A stretch of DNA of 64,000 bases from Cerasibacillus quisquiliarum. GTDB lineage: Bacteria; Bacillota; Bacilli; Bacillales; Amphibacillaceae. Numbering within the stretch: position 1 is the first letter of the stretch; every line of letters starts with the position of its first letter. Below, piece after piece: positions 10,523 to 19,710 of the stretch. Below the pieces are notes generated by a model. The model was not told the DNA's origin. It saw only the letters and a program-made list of their open reading frames with translations, and did not search any database. The stretch lies in assembly GCF_014202495.1 (NCBI RefSeq), contig NZ_JACHHA010000001.1, forward strand, positions 232,005 through 296,004. The letters are read 5' to 3'. The position numbers and the translations under genes are program-made.

Positions 10523-11482
10523 TCAAGGCTCTGGTAAACACAGTTTGCGCTTTATAATTAACAAAATTGTATTCCATATTAGAAACAGACTTAACACAAT
10601 TAAACCGATACTTTGAAGCTGAAAAATATAAAGAAATAAGATGTCGTTTAATTCTCTATATAATATATAGGTTGCATTTGTTACCGCTGCACTTGGAAAC
10701 AAGAATGCCCACCATGAAATATAAAATTTTCCTGTAAAAAAATGTTTAAATTGAATGAGAAAAAGTAAACCTAAATAGAATGCAATGCCGTATAATAACC
10801 AAGCAAATCCGTCAAGTTCTCCTGTCAGTCTCATATAGGAACTAAAGCCAATCCCTGGAGGAGCTAATAATATATAGAAGCTTGGCTTTAATGGTTCTGG
10901 AAACATTGGAAGAAAGTATACACGATAGATAAAAATCGTCATATAAATTATGCTAAATAATATACCGATGCTAAAGAATATCCAATTAATTGATAAGCTG
11001 ATATGTTCAACACCAGCAAGTGGTACAACGATGTTTCCTACCAAAGGAATAAACCATGTGGCATTAAAAGCTTGGATCTGAAATTGGTGTTTCCATATGA
11101 GATTAGATAACACGATTAATGTTATAATCAGTTGTAAAAATGCACCAGCTACCCAAATAAAATACGATAGAGAACTATAACTATTTAGTAAAGGTACACT
11201 TATTAATAGTAGACTAATAGAGATGGCTCCGAAAAAATTTACCTTAATAGGATGATTAAAATCATTGATGACGTCCTCTTTATAACGTATAGAACGAAAC
11301 AATAAGATGCCACCATTAATGATTAATAATACACACGTTATAAAGAAAAACAACCGTGAAATGAGTGGTTGAAATTGATTCACTTCTTCAAAATATATCA
11401 TTGCAATACTGACTCCAGCTAACCCCATGACACTTGCAAATAACATAATAGGAAAATATCTTAATCTGTTTTCGTTTGTCAT
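10523..11482 (-). CDS. TDT/SLAC1 family transporter
   Basis: A 319-residue protein with about ten membrane segments. The opening RYFPIMLFASVMGLAGVSIAM, the DFNHPIKVNFFG loop after segment 2 and WFIPLVGNIVVPLAG in the middle are the signature of the tellurite-resistance/dicarboxylate (TDT, TehA/SLAC1) family. Members are anion channels or dicarboxylate, tellurite or sulfite transporters; the substrate here cannot be read from sequence. ATG at 11482 has GAGGGG a few bases upstream. It is convergent with cbpA and shares its terminator. Confidence 0.8.
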   Translation of the reverse strand: MTNENRLRYFPIMLFASVMGLAGVSIAMIYFEEVNQFQPLISRLFFFITCVLLIINGGILLFRSIRYKEDVINDFNHPIKVNFFGAISISLLLISVPLLNSYSSLSYFIWVAGAFLQLIITLIVLSNLIWKHQFQIQAFNATWFIPLVGNIVVPLAGVEHISLSINWIFFSIGILFSIIYMTIFIYRVYFLPMFPEPLKPSFYILLAPPGIGFSSYMRLTGELDGFAWLLYGIAFYLGLLFLIQFKHFFTGKFYISWWAFLFPSAAVTNATYILYRELNDILFLYIFQLQSIGLIVLSLFLIWNTILLIIKRKLCLPEP

Positions 11483-11649
11483 ACATTCCCCTCACAAATA
11501 CATATATAGGTATAATATATTTGTATAGAATAATACATAAAGATATGATTTATGTCATTTTATTTGCTTATAAAACGATACAACTAAGGATATTATTCGC
11601 TCAATTCAGATATTTAATTTGAGATTTGATGCATCATACATAAATTAAA

Positions 11650-12267
11650 TTATACGATGATCCAATTATTTTTAATTGCCTTTAAAACAGCATCCGTTCG
11701 ATTATTCACTCCAAACTTTTTAAAGATAGAGCTAATATGATTTTTTACTGTGCTACTAGATATACCCATTTTCTTCGCGATGACTTGATTACTAGAACCA
11801 TTGGCTATATGTTCTAGGACCAGCCATTCTTTTTTAGTTAAAAGATTAAGAGGTCGTTCGATTTTAATCTTAATATATGTACGGTATGAATGTAATAAGG
11901 TTGATGAAAATCTAGGGTGAACATATACATCCCCCTGTAATATCATATTGATCGCGTGAATTAATTCAGAATTTGTCATATTCGGGGTCAAATAACCGTC
12001 TAAATTCATTTGTAAAAGGCGTTCCACTTGATCTTCAGCGACATGTGAAATACAGACAGCAATTTTAGTAAGATGATGAGCATGGTTCATAACATCATCA
12101 ATGTATGCACTACTTGTGATGAGAAGGTCATATTTTTTTAGATTAAATTGTTGTAATTGTCTAGGATGATGGACATGAAAAGATTGCTGCCTTGATTTTT
12201 TTTGTAATGTGTGTACTTTTTGTTCCATTTTACTTAGGTTATTTGAAATGATTCCAATATGGTTCAT
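11650..12267 (-). CDS. LuxR/DegU-type regulator with degenerate receiver, under c-di-GMP riboswitch
   Basis: A 205-residue protein. The C-terminal 65 residues are a LuxR-type helix-turn-helix (LTKKEWLVLEHIANGSS, then IAKKMGISSSTVKNHISSIF), closest to DegU in flavour. The N-terminal half has receiver-like spacing, but the strand that should carry the phosphorylated aspartate reads YDLLITSSAY, and the N-terminal acidic pair is absent (GIISNNLS). It is therefore probably not phosphorylated in the normal way. GTG at 12276 lies inside the ribosome binding site GAGGTG, so ATG at 12267 is the start. No histidine kinase is nearby. A c-di-GMP-I riboswitch and a terminator precede it, so c-di-GMP is expected to set its amount. 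Confidence 0.85.
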   Translation of the reverse strand: MNHIGIISNNLSKMEQKVHTLQKKSRQQSFHVHHPRQLQQFNLKKYDLLITSSAYIDDVMNHAHHLTKIAVCISHVAEDQVERLLQMNLDGYLTPNMTNSELIHAINMILQGDVYVHPRFSSTLLHSYRTYIKIKIERPLNLLTKKEWLVLEHIANGSSNQVIAKKMGISSSTVKNHISSIFKKFGVNNRTDAVLKAIKNNWIIV

Positions 12268-12302
12268 ACAATTCACCTCGCTTTTATAAACAGTTAAAAA
12301 AT

Positions 12303-12333
12303 AAAAAAAGCTACCAATCTAAAAATGGATAGC
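12303..12333 (-). terminator. Intrinsic terminator in the riboswitch leader
   Basis: On the minus strand GCTATCCA faces TTGGTAGC around an AT loop (one mismatch, one G-U pair) and is followed by seven T. It lies between the c-di-GMP aptamer and the regulator's ribosome binding site. Confidence 0.85.
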
Positions 12334-12361
12334 CTGAATATGCCAAATGATATATTCTATT

Positions 12362-12450
12362 TGGTAACCAGGCGATCATGGCATAAATCTTGCTTTAGAC
12401 CCTTGGCTTTGCGTCCTATTCTTTCGAGATAGTTTGCCTTTATCAGCTTA
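12362..12450 (-). promoter_or_regulatory. Cyclic-di-GMP-I (GEMM) riboswitch
   Basis: On the minus strand the aptamer core is very clear: GGCAAAC, a short hairpin with a CGAAAG (GNRA-type) loop, then GGACGCAAAGCCAAGGG, TCTAAA, a second hairpin, and GCCTGGTTACC closing. The GACGCAAAGCC block and the GNRA tetraloop/receptor pair are hallmarks of the GEMM-I class. A terminator at 12303 follows, then the LuxR-type gene. The direction of control (on or off) cannot be settled by eye. Confidence 0.95.
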
Positions 12451-12607
12451 TACATTTAAAACATATCAACACAAATTGTAATTATACTGCTCCTTTTTTA
12501 AAAAATCAAATAGAATATATCTAACTAGGACTTTATTACTATAAATTTAATATAATAAAAGTTAAACCGATAATAATCATGTTAAAACAATTGAAAGGAG
12601 AAAGGAT

Positions 12608-13471
12608 ATGCAAGAGACTGAAAAGCAATCACAAAGCTATCATCCATTAATTGAAGCGATTATTGAAGTTGCGCCATTGTTTCAACAACTTATGAATGAT
12701 GATACGACTATTGGAATTTATGATACGGAAAAGTTAATCATCAATTTTCCGGCAAAAGAATTCCAACTAAATGTCCAGCCAGGTGATCCATTAGTAGAAG
12801 GTGATATTATTACACAAGCTATCCGTGAAAATAGACCAATGATTTCACCTGTTCCCCCAGAACTATTCGGGGTCCATTTAATAGCACGAGCGATTCCGTT
12901 ACGAGATGAACAGGGGCGTGTCATTGGCGGGATAGGTGTAGGTGCAAATATTGAACATGCACAAAAACTATCAGAAATATCTCAAAATCTATCGTCAGTT
13001 GTTAATGATGTAACAGATACAATTACCGATATGGCACAAACAATTACAGGATTAGCAGAAAATATTACACGTGTTTCAGAAAAAGCAACAGATGTATCAG
13101 AAAGTGCTGAAATGATTGAAAAAGTATCTAATGTTGTGAAAGAAATAGCTGATCAAAGTAACCTTCTTGGACTTAATGCAGCTATAGAGTCGGCAAGAGC
13201 TGGCGAACATGGCCGTGGTTTCTCTGTTGTAGCAGATGAAATTCGTAAAATGGCTAATCATTCAAAAGATCAAGTGAATGAAATACAAGCTATTACGAGC
13301 GAAATTCGTCAAGTTATTGATACATTAAATCGTTACATTCAAGACATTAATGTGGAGTCAGATTCGCAGTCAGCCGCTATCGAAGAACTGTCTGCAACGA
13401 TGCAAGAAATTAATGCCAACGTTCATACATTAGCCACGATGGCGAAAGAAAATATTACATTTGATAAATAA
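12608..13471 (+). CDS. yfmS: Soluble methyl-accepting chemotaxis protein, YfmS type
   Basis: A 287-residue cytoplasmic chemoreceptor without membrane segments. Residues about 1-120 form a small sensory domain with PAS-like features ([29 protein letters not shown]). Residues 125-287 are a short antiparallel coiled coil carrying the signalling tip, [20 protein letters not shown]. Size and neighbour match B. subtilis YfmS, which is followed by the vanillin/benzaldehyde dehydrogenase gene yfmT, as here. AAAGGAGAAAGGAT precedes the ATG. The stop is 17 bases before the next gene, so the two form an operon. A sensor for the aldehyde or its precursor is an inference. Confidence 0.88.
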   Translation: MQETEKQSQSYHPLIEAIIEVAPLFQQLMNDDTTIGIYDTEKLIINFPAKEFQLNVQPGDPLVEGDIITQAIRENRPMISPVPPELFGVHLIARAIPLRDEQGRVIGGIGVGANIEHAQKLSEISQNLSSVVNDVTDTITDMAQTITGLAENITRVSEKATDVSESAEMIEKVSNVVKEIADQSNLLGLNAAIESARAGEHGRGFSVVADEIRKMANHSKDQVNEIQAITSEIRQVIDTLNRYIQDINVESDSQSAAIEELSATMQEINANVHTLATMAKENITFDK

Positions 13472-13488
13472 TGAAAAGGTGAGGTTAA

Positions 13489-14949
13489 ATGAATGCATTT
13501 AAAAACTTATTACCACAATATATAAACGGTGTTTGGCGAGATGGAAACAGTCATACAAAAATGAAAAATATAAACCCATATACTCAACAATGTTTTGCAA
13601 CATATAAAGCAGCGACTAAAGAAGATTTGAATGAAGCATATGAAGCAGCACAGAACGCGCAAAAACAATGGGAACATGTAAATCCTGTTACGAAAAGAAG
13701 TATCTTAGAAAATGCTGTATCGTATGTGGAGGAAAAGAAAGAAAAAATAATTGATATCATCATTGAAGAACTGGGCGGTACACGTTTAAAAGCGGATTTT
13801 GAAATCGGTTTAGTCATAAATATTTTAAAAGAAGCAGCGACCTTCCCATTTCGAATGGAGGGAAAAATATTACCTTCACCGATAGATCATAAAGAAAATC
13901 GAGTATATCGCGTGCCTGTTGGCGTGGTTGGTGTTATTAGCCCATTTAATTTCCCTTTCTTTCTTTCTATGAAATCAGTCGCTCCCGCTATAGCAACGGG
14001 AAATGGGGTTGTTCTAAAGCCGCATGAAGATTCGGCTATAACTGGCGGTACATTAATTGCTAAGATTTTTGAAGAAGCGGGTTTACCTAAAGGAGTACTT
14101 AATGTTATTACGACAGAAATTTCCGAAATTGGTGATGCATTTATTGAACATCCAGTGCCACGATCCATATCTTTTACAGGATCCACAGTGGTAGGTAAAC
14201 ATATAGGTGCTGTAGCAGGGAAACATTTAAAAGAAGTTCATTTAGAATTAGGTGGTAACAGCGCCTTAATTGTTCTAGATGATGCAGATTTAGAACTAGC
14301 AGTTAGTGCAGCAGTATTCAGTAGATTTACTCATCAAGGACAGATTTGTATGTCAGCTAATCGACTAATCGTTCATGAGAAAATATATGACAGTTTTGTA
14401 GATAAGTATGTAGAAAAAGTGAAAGGTCTCACTAGTGGAGATCCACGTGATGAAGAAACGATTATTGGTCCGTTAATCAATGAGCGTCAAGTTAAAAACA
14501 CAGAGAAAATGATAGAAAAAGGCTTGTCAGAAGGTGCCAAAGCGATTGTTAAAGGTGAAACAAAAGGAAATATTATTGAACCAGTCGTCTTTACTGATGT
14601 GACACCTGAAATGTCTCTTGCTCAAGAAGAAGTATTCGCACCAGTTATTTCAATCATGAAAGCGAAAGACGATGAAGAAATCATTGCTTTTGCAAATGAT
14701 ACAAATTATGGTTTAAGTGGTGCTATTCATACGAGAAATGTTGAACGTGGAGCAGAAATAGCTAAAAGACTAGATACAGGTATGATTCATATTAATGACG
14801 GTACGATTAATGATGAACCTAATGTTGCCTTTGGAGGGATGAAAAACTCAGGTGTCGGACGCTTAAACGGTACGTGGAGTCTTGATGCATTTACAACTTT
14901 TAAATGGATATCTATTCAGCACGTTCGTCGTGAGTATCCTTACTCATAA
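13489..14949 (+). CDS. yfmT: Aldehyde dehydrogenase, probable vanillin/benzaldehyde dehydrogenase
   Basis: A 486-residue NAD(P)-dependent aldehyde dehydrogenase. The oxyanion asparagine is in SPFNFPF (about residue 152). The glycine motif is FTGSTVVG, the general base Glu is in LELGGNS (about residue 255), and the nucleophile Cys is in GQICMSANR (about residue 288). The C-terminal FGGMKNSGVGR segment is of the aromatic-aldehyde branch. Length and the upstream chemoreceptor match B. subtilis YfmT, reported to oxidise vanillin. It is co-transcribed with yfmS. The exact aldehyde is not determined here. Confidence 0.9.
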   Translation: MNAFKNLLPQYINGVWRDGNSHTKMKNINPYTQQCFATYKAATKEDLNEAYEAAQNAQKQWEHVNPVTKRSILENAVSYVEEKKEKIIDIIIEELGGTRLKADFEIGLVINILKEAATFPFRMEGKILPSPIDHKENRVYRVPVGVVGVISPFNFPFFLSMKSVAPAIATGNGVVLKPHEDSAITGGTLIAKIFEEAGLPKGVLNVITTEISEIGDAFIEHPVPRSISFTGSTVVGKHIGAVAGKHLKEVHLELGGNSALIVLDDADLELAVSAAVFSRFTHQGQICMSANRLIVHEKIYDSFVDKYVEKVKGLTSGDPRDEETIIGPLINERQVKNTEKMIEKGLSEGAKAIVKGETKGNIIEPVVFTDVTPEMSLAQEEVFAPVISIMKAKDDEEIIAFANDTNYGLSGAIHTRNVERGAEIAKRLDTGMIHINDGTINDEPNVAFGGMKNSGVGRLNGTWSLDAFTTFKWISIQHVRREYPYS

Positions 14950-15035
14950 AATTTGGAGAAAAGCGTTGTAATCATTTCGATATCGCAAGATTCATGTTAC
15001 GATACAAGTAAATAAAACGTTTAGGAATGATGTAA

Positions 15036-15194
15036 ATGAAACGACAACATCAACTATTTACTTGTAAAAATTGTTCTACCATTAAAAAAGACGAAGGAAC
15101 AATTAAACGATTCTTTTCACAAATTTGTTGGGGTCGCGTCGCTTTTTTCCTAGGAGCTGTTTACATTGCCGTCGTACAATTGTTTTTTACATAA
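15036..15194 (+). CDS. Small CxxC membrane protein, function unknown
   Basis: A 52-codon frame not previously named to my knowledge. It begins MKRQHQLFTCKNC, a basic segment with a CxxC pair, continues with charged residues, and ends in a hydrophobic stretch, RVAFFLGAVYIAVVQLFF, long enough for one membrane pass. A weak ribosome binding site, TAGGAATG, precedes the ATG. It lies 26 bases before the glycerate kinase start and may be co-transcribed. Support is the composition and spacing only, so it may be chance. Confidence 0.5.
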   Translation: MKRQHQLFTCKNCSTIKKDEGTIKRFFSQICWGRVAFFLGAVYIAVVQLFFT

Positions 15195-15220
15195 CATCTT
15201 TCTAAGAGGAGATGATATAC

Positions 15221-16351
15221 ATGAATATTGTTATTGCGCCTGACTCTTACAAAGGTAGTATGACGGCATTAACAGCTTCTAAAATGATGGCTCGAGCAGC
15301 TTTAGATGTATTTCCTAATGCTAAAACAGTTTTAAAACCGATGGCAGATGGTGGTGAAGGGACTTTAGATCTTCTAATTGAAGCTTCAAAATGTATTAAA
15401 ATTCCGATTACATGCTCGGGGCCATTAGGTGAAGCGCATCGGACATATTATGCTGTCAGTATAGATCAAAAGACCGCTTATATAGAATGTGCTCAAATTG
15501 CTGGATTAACACTTGTACCTAAAGAAAAACGAAATCCAGATCATACAACATCATTTGGAATAGGAGAAGTATTAAGTGACGTACTTGATCGAGGATGTCC
15601 AGAGATTGTAATCGCCTTAGGTGGTAGTGCTATAAATGACGGCGGTTTAGGTATGCTTATGGCACTTGGGTTAGAAGCTTGGGATCAAAATGGAAAACGA
15701 CTAGGTCCGTACGGTATAGATTTATTACATGTGCGCCGATTAAGTTTTGCTACATTTGATGAACGTATATTTAAGAGAAAAATAACGATTATAAGTGATG
15801 TTATGAATCCATTATGTGGTCCAAATGGTGCTAGTTATATATTTGGACCACAAAAGGGTGCGACAGATGAGCAAGTTCAACAGTATGATCAAGCTCTCAA
15901 CTATTTTAGCACGCTCATCCAAAAGGAACTCGCCATTCATGTTCGCGATGCTGAAGGTGCAGGAGCAGCAGGTGGATTAGGATTTTCATTTCTCAGCTTA
16001 GGTGGAAAGGTTGTTCCCGGTGCGAAATATATGGCTAATATTTTACAGCTAGATAAAGTTATTCAGGGAGCGGATCTTGTTTTAACAGGTGAAGGAAGAA
16101 GTGATGAACAGACATTGGCGGGAAAAGCCCCTAGTTATGTAGCAAAACGAGCTAAACAGCATAAAGTTCCGATCTTTTTAATATCAGGTAGTTTGACGGG
16201 TGACTTAACTCTTCTCCAGCAAACGTTTACAGGTTGCTTCTCAATCATACAAAAACCGATGTCACTTGATAGGGCGATCAGCAATGCACAACATTTATTA
16301 TATGAGAGAACAAAACAGCTTTTATATTTTTTGAAAAATATGACGAAATAA
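15221..16351 (+). CDS. Glycerate kinase (GarK/GlxK family)
   Basis: A 376-residue kinase converting D-glycerate to a phosphoglycerate that enters glycolysis. The start MNIVIAPDSYKGSMTA is the family signature. ADGGEGTLD, ALGGSAINDGGLG (nucleotide and substrate loops), GAGAAGGLGF and LTGEGRSDEQT are all present. Length matches (about 375-380). ATG at 15221 has AGAGGAG 9 bases upstream; an ATG three codons earlier is too close. It follows a possible small gene and precedes an unrelated LCP gene. Confidence 0.95.
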   Translation: MNIVIAPDSYKGSMTALTASKMMARAALDVFPNAKTVLKPMADGGEGTLDLLIEASKCIKIPITCSGPLGEAHRTYYAVSIDQKTAYIECAQIAGLTLVPKEKRNPDHTTSFGIGEVLSDVLDRGCPEIVIALGGSAINDGGLGMLMALGLEAWDQNGKRLGPYGIDLLHVRRLSFATFDERIFKRKITIISDVMNPLCGPNGASYIFGPQKGATDEQVQQYDQALNYFSTLIQKELAIHVRDAEGAGAAGGLGFSFLSLGGKVVPGAKYMANILQLDKVIQGADLVLTGEGRSDEQTLAGKAPSYVAKRAKQHKVPIFLISGSLTGDLTLLQQTFTGCFSIIQKPMSLDRAISNAQHLLYERTKQLLYFLKNMTK

Positions 16352-16436
16352 CTATATGAAATCGGAAAAATATGGTACACTTCATAAATAGATGAATATA
16401 CTCTAGGAAAATATTGGGAAATATGAGGTGTCAATG

Positions 16437-17357
16437 ATGGCAAAAAACAAACCGAAAAAAAAGCGTAACCCGTGGATTGTCATTCCACTTACAATCTTTA
16501 TTGTGCTTGTTTTAAGTATCGGTTCATATGTTTTGTCTTTTTATTTTAAAGTAAAAAATACCGTTGATAAAGAGATGAACGAACCTGTAGAATCTATTGA
16601 TATTACCCAAACGAAGAAAAAGCTTGCTAATATGAAACCATTAAATATATTACTACTAGGGATTGACGCAAGAGAAGGTGATAAGGGCCGTTCGGATGCA
16701 ATGATTATTTTGTCCCTTGACCCTAAAAACAATCGCTCACAATTAATCAGTATTCCAAGGGATACGCGAACGACCATAGTTGGTAAAGGGATAGAAGATA
16801 AGATTAATCATGCTTATGCATTTGGTGGTGCAGATATGTCTGTCGCTACTGTAGAAGAAATGCTGGGGATAGAGCTTGATTATTATGTTAGTATGAATAT
16901 GGAAGGTTTAAAAGAATTGGTTGACGAATTAGGAAATATCACTGTTCATAATGAAATTGAATGGAAAGATGGTAAGTATCATTTTACAAAAGGCCCACTT
17001 GCGATGGATGGTGATATGACAATGGCTTATGTTCGTATGCGTAAACAAGACCCATCAGGTGATTTTGGTCGTACGAAGCGACAACGCCAAGTGATTGGAG
17101 CGATCATTGACCGTGGTGCTTCTGTCGGATCCATTCCAAAAATAAATCGAACAATGGAAATCCTCGGTACAAATGTATTAACGAATATGGATTTCGACGA
17201 TATGAAAAAGTTATTTAATAACTATCGAAAAGCCAACAATCAAGTCGAAGAATATATGTTACAAGGTTCAGGTCAAAAAATTAAAGGTGTCTATTACTTA
17301 ATCGTTCCAGATGAAGAGATTGAAAAAGTTCATAAAATGATTACAGATTATGAATAA
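16437..17357 (+). CDS. LytR-CpsA-Psr (LCP) family cell-wall transferase
   Basis: A 306-residue membrane-anchored enzyme of the family that attaches teichoic acids or other glycopolymers from lipid carriers to peptidoglycan. A basic N-terminus (MAKNKPKKKRNPW) leads into one membrane segment at about residues 14-36. The extracellular LCP domain follows, with LLLGIDAREGDKGRSDAMIIL, SIPRDTR and, later, YVRMRKQDPSGDFGRTKRQR, holding the arginines that bind the polyprenyl phosphate. Two ATGs (16434, 16437) and an upstream GTG are possible; 16437 is best spaced from GAGG. It is monocistronic with a terminator. Confidence 0.93.
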   Translation: MAKNKPKKKRNPWIVIPLTIFIVLVLSIGSYVLSFYFKVKNTVDKEMNEPVESIDITQTKKKLANMKPLNILLLGIDAREGDKGRSDAMIILSLDPKNNRSQLISIPRDTRTTIVGKGIEDKINHAYAFGGADMSVATVEEMLGIELDYYVSMNMEGLKELVDELGNITVHNEIEWKDGKYHFTKGPLAMDGDMTMAYVRMRKQDPSGDFGRTKRQRQVIGAIIDRGASVGSIPKINRTMEILGTNVLTNMDFDDMKKLFNNYRKANNQVEEYMLQGSGQKIKGVYYLIVPDEEIEKVHKMITDYE

Positions 17358-17366
17358 TAAGTCGAG

Positions 17367-17402
17367 CAGTCAGGTTATATTGTATAGCCTGACTGTTTTT
17401 TG
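17367..17402 (+). terminator. Intrinsic terminator after the LCP gene
   Basis: CAGTCAGGTTATA faces TATAGCCTGACTG with a minimal loop and is followed by six T, 9 bases past the stop codon. Confidence 0.93.
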
Positions 17403-17477
17403 TTTTCATTTAGTAAACATGAGAAAAGTAAAGAAAGTCTAGTGAATCCATACGGTCTTTCCGTTTCGCATGACGAT

Positions 17478-17518
17478 ATAAAAATACCAACATAGGAAAA
17501 TGGGGGGACCTATGTTGG
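17478..17518 (-). terminator. Intrinsic terminator after bioY
   Basis: On the minus strand CCAACATAGG pairs perfectly with CCTATGTTGG around a C-rich loop and is followed by TATTTTTATA. It lies 50 bases past the bioY stop. Confidence 0.8.
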
Positions 17519-17567
17519 CATCGTATCATAAAGAGGGTTAGCAATTGTTCGATATAATCACATTAGG

Positions 17568-18119
17568 TTAGGCTACGATTAACTTAGCTGTATGCAGCCG
17601 GTTTCTAACAACAATTCCGAACCAAGCGGCTAATACAGCTTTAATAATTCCAACAACAATAAAAGGTGTAAACCCACCTAGAAAAGCAGCTTTCCACGAC
17701 AAGTCTGCTGCAAATTTTAACCATGCTGTCCCAATAAATAATGTTATAAACATACCTATAATATTAGCGATAATTGCATTAAACACAGTAAAACTCGTTT
17801 TTTCTAAATAATATCCTATAAAAAAAGCCGTTGGAATAAAGGCAACGATAAAGCCACCGGTTGGACCGATAAGTACACCTAGTCCACCTGAAAAGCTAGA
17901 AAAAACTGGCAGCCCAACAGCGCCAATAATAAGATATAAAAGTGATGCAAGAGCACCATATGTAGACCCTAAAATAGTAGCGACAAGTCCAATTGCTAAT
18001 GTTTGTCCCGTAATTGGCACTAATGGTAATGGAATTGTTACTTGAGCTAAAATACATATAATAGCAGTAAATAGTGCTGTGAGTATCATCATACGTAACC
18101 TATCATTTGATTGTTCCAT
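17568..18119 (-). CDS. bioY: Biotin transporter BioY (ECF S-component)
   Basis: A 183-residue membrane protein with six hydrophobic segments, the biotin-binding S-component of an energy-coupling-factor transporter. The LPLVPITGQTLAIGL segment, the GGLGVLIGPTGGF loop and the ending LAAWFGIVVRNRL are typical BioY. The ECF A, A' and T subunits are not in the window and are presumably the shared set encoded elsewhere. ATG at 18119 has GGAGG 9 bases upstream. A BirA-type operator and a clear sigma-A promoter lie just upstream, so biotin should repress it. Confidence 0.96.
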   Translation of the reverse strand: MEQSNDRLRMMILTALFTAIICILAQVTIPLPLVPITGQTLAIGLVATILGSTYGALASLLYLIIGAVGLPVFSSFSGGLGVLIGPTGGFIVAFIPTAFFIGYYLEKTSFTVFNAIIANIIGMFITLFIGTAWLKFAADLSWKAAFLGGFTPFIVVGIIKAVLAAWFGIVVRNRLHTAKLIVA

Positions 18120-18143
18120 CGTGTAGCCTCCTCCCTTTTAACG

Positions 18144-18181
18144 ATATATGTTAACTAATTATAGTTATGGTTAACATATAT
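18144..18181. promoter_or_regulatory. BirA-type biotin operator
   Basis: A 12-bp perfect inverted repeat, ATATATGTTAAC and GTTAACATATAT, is separated by 14 bases. The GTTAAC half sites with this spacing resemble BirA operators of Bacillus-type bacteria. It begins at the promoter -10 and extends towards bioY, placed to block transcription when BirA carries biotinyl-AMP. Confidence 0.85.
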
Positions 18182-18207
18182 TATATAGCATATGGAAAAG
18201 ATGTCAA
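18180..18207 (-). promoter_or_regulatory. Sigma-A promoter of bioY
   Basis: On the minus strand TTGACA (18207-18202) is 16 bases from TATAAT (18185-18180). The -10 touches the BirA-type operator. Confidence 0.7.
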
Positions 18208-18297
18208 TATCATTTTCTTAACTCTATGAGATTGACACATGTTATAAATTTGCTAATATATTACCATAAATTATTTTAAAATTCCTAAGAGAACAAT

Positions 18298-18311
18298 TGT
18301 AAGCGTTTAAT
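18298..18311. promoter_or_regulatory. Possible CcpA (cre) site upstream of the MHS transporter
   Basis: TGTAAGCGTTTAAT matches 12 of 14 positions of TGWAARCGYTWWCA. It lies about 105 bases upstream of the transporter start in the divergent bioY/transporter region. Suggestive of catabolite control of a substrate-uptake operon. Confidence 0.4.
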
Positions 18312-18414
18312 AAAGGGGAGTGGCATACAATTAATCTTATATTTAACGATACCAATTCGAATAAAAAAATTTCTAGTAGGTAGATTAGATTCATCATTAC
18401 AGGGGGAGAAATAG

Positions 18415-19697
18415 ATGACGAAAGATTTAAGAAAAGTACTTATCGCTAGTGTCGTCGGAAGTGCTGTTGAATGGTTTGACTATTTCTTATATGGGACGGT
18501 AGCAGCACTCGTATTTAACCAATTATTTTTCGTAACAGATGATCCAGCGTTCGGGACATTGTATGCGTTTGCTACGTTTGCCTTAGCTTTTTTCATTAGA
18601 CCATTGGGTGGCATTATTTTTAGTCATGTTGGTGATCGAATTGGTCGTAAAAAAACATTGGTCATGACATTAAGTTTGATGGGCGTGTCCACGTTTTTAA
18701 TGGGAATTTTGCCTACTTATGATATGGTAGGTATATGGGCACCTGTTTTACTCATTATTTTACGCTTAATGCAAGGATTAGGGCTTGGAGGCGAATGGGG
18801 CGGTGCCTTACTATTAGCTGTAGAATATGCACCAAAAGAAAAGCGCGGCTTATTCGGTAGTGTGCCCCAAATGGGGGTTACGATAGGAATGTTGATGGGG
18901 ACAATTGCCTTATCAATTATGACATTATTGCCTGAGGAAGCTTTTTTAACTTGGGGTTGGCGTGTTCCATTTTTACTAAGTGCTTTACTCGTTTGGTTTG
19001 GTTTATGGATTCGTAAAGGAATAGAAGAAACACCATCATTTCAAAAAGCACAACAACAAGGTGAAATTGCTAAGTTACCGATTGTTGCTACATTTAAATA
19101 TCATTGGAAAGAAGTGTTGATTGCAACAGGAGCTAAACAGCACCATTCTATATATTTGGAACATTTATCGTATCTTACGCAACAGAACAACTTGATTTTA
19201 GTCGTACGACGACGTTAAATGCAGTGACAATTGGAACTATCGTTACAACTTTGTTAATACCAGTTATGGGAAGTTTATCTGATAAAGTCGGTCGTAAAAA
19301 ACTTTATGTCGGCGGTTCAATTTTAATGATATTATATGCGTTCCCTTACTTTTGGCTTATTCATCAAGGATCGGATATATTATTAATTGTTGCTACAGTT
19401 ATAGGTCTTGGTATCATTTGGGCACCGATTACAGCTGTACTCGGAACGATGTTTTCAGAAATATTTAGCCCAGAAGTTCGTTATACAGGGGTCTCTTTAG
19501 GATATCAAATTGGTGCAGCTGTAGCAGGTGGAACAGCGCCACTCGTGGCAACCGCGTTATTAATGAAGTTTAATTATTCATATATACCTGTGGCGATATA
19601 TATTATTTTCACTGCATTGATTTCATTACTAGCTGTTTTACCTATTAAAGACAGATACAAGGAAGAATTGGATGAGGCTTATTTTGAAAAAAAATAG
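18415..19697 (+). pseudogene. MHS-type major facilitator transporter, frameshifted
   Basis: Two frames together encode one metabolite:H+ symporter of the MHS branch of the major facilitator superfamily. The first (18415-19218) holds segments 1-6, with VVGSAVEWFDYFLYG, GDRIGRKKTLV and LQGLGLGGEWGGA. The second (to 19697) holds segments 8-12, with SLSDKVGRKKLYVGG. At about 19138 the frame breaks. Shifting frame there restores an uninterrupted MHS sequence through APFYIFGTFIVSYATEQLDF, but some three residues plus one base of the usual GAKFxExAP segment are missing, consistent with a deletion of about 10 bases. It is not a full-length transporter as written. The ornithine-cyclodeaminase-like gene follows 13 bases later. 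Confidence 0.85.
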
Positions 19698-19710
19698 AGA
19701 GGGATTTTGC

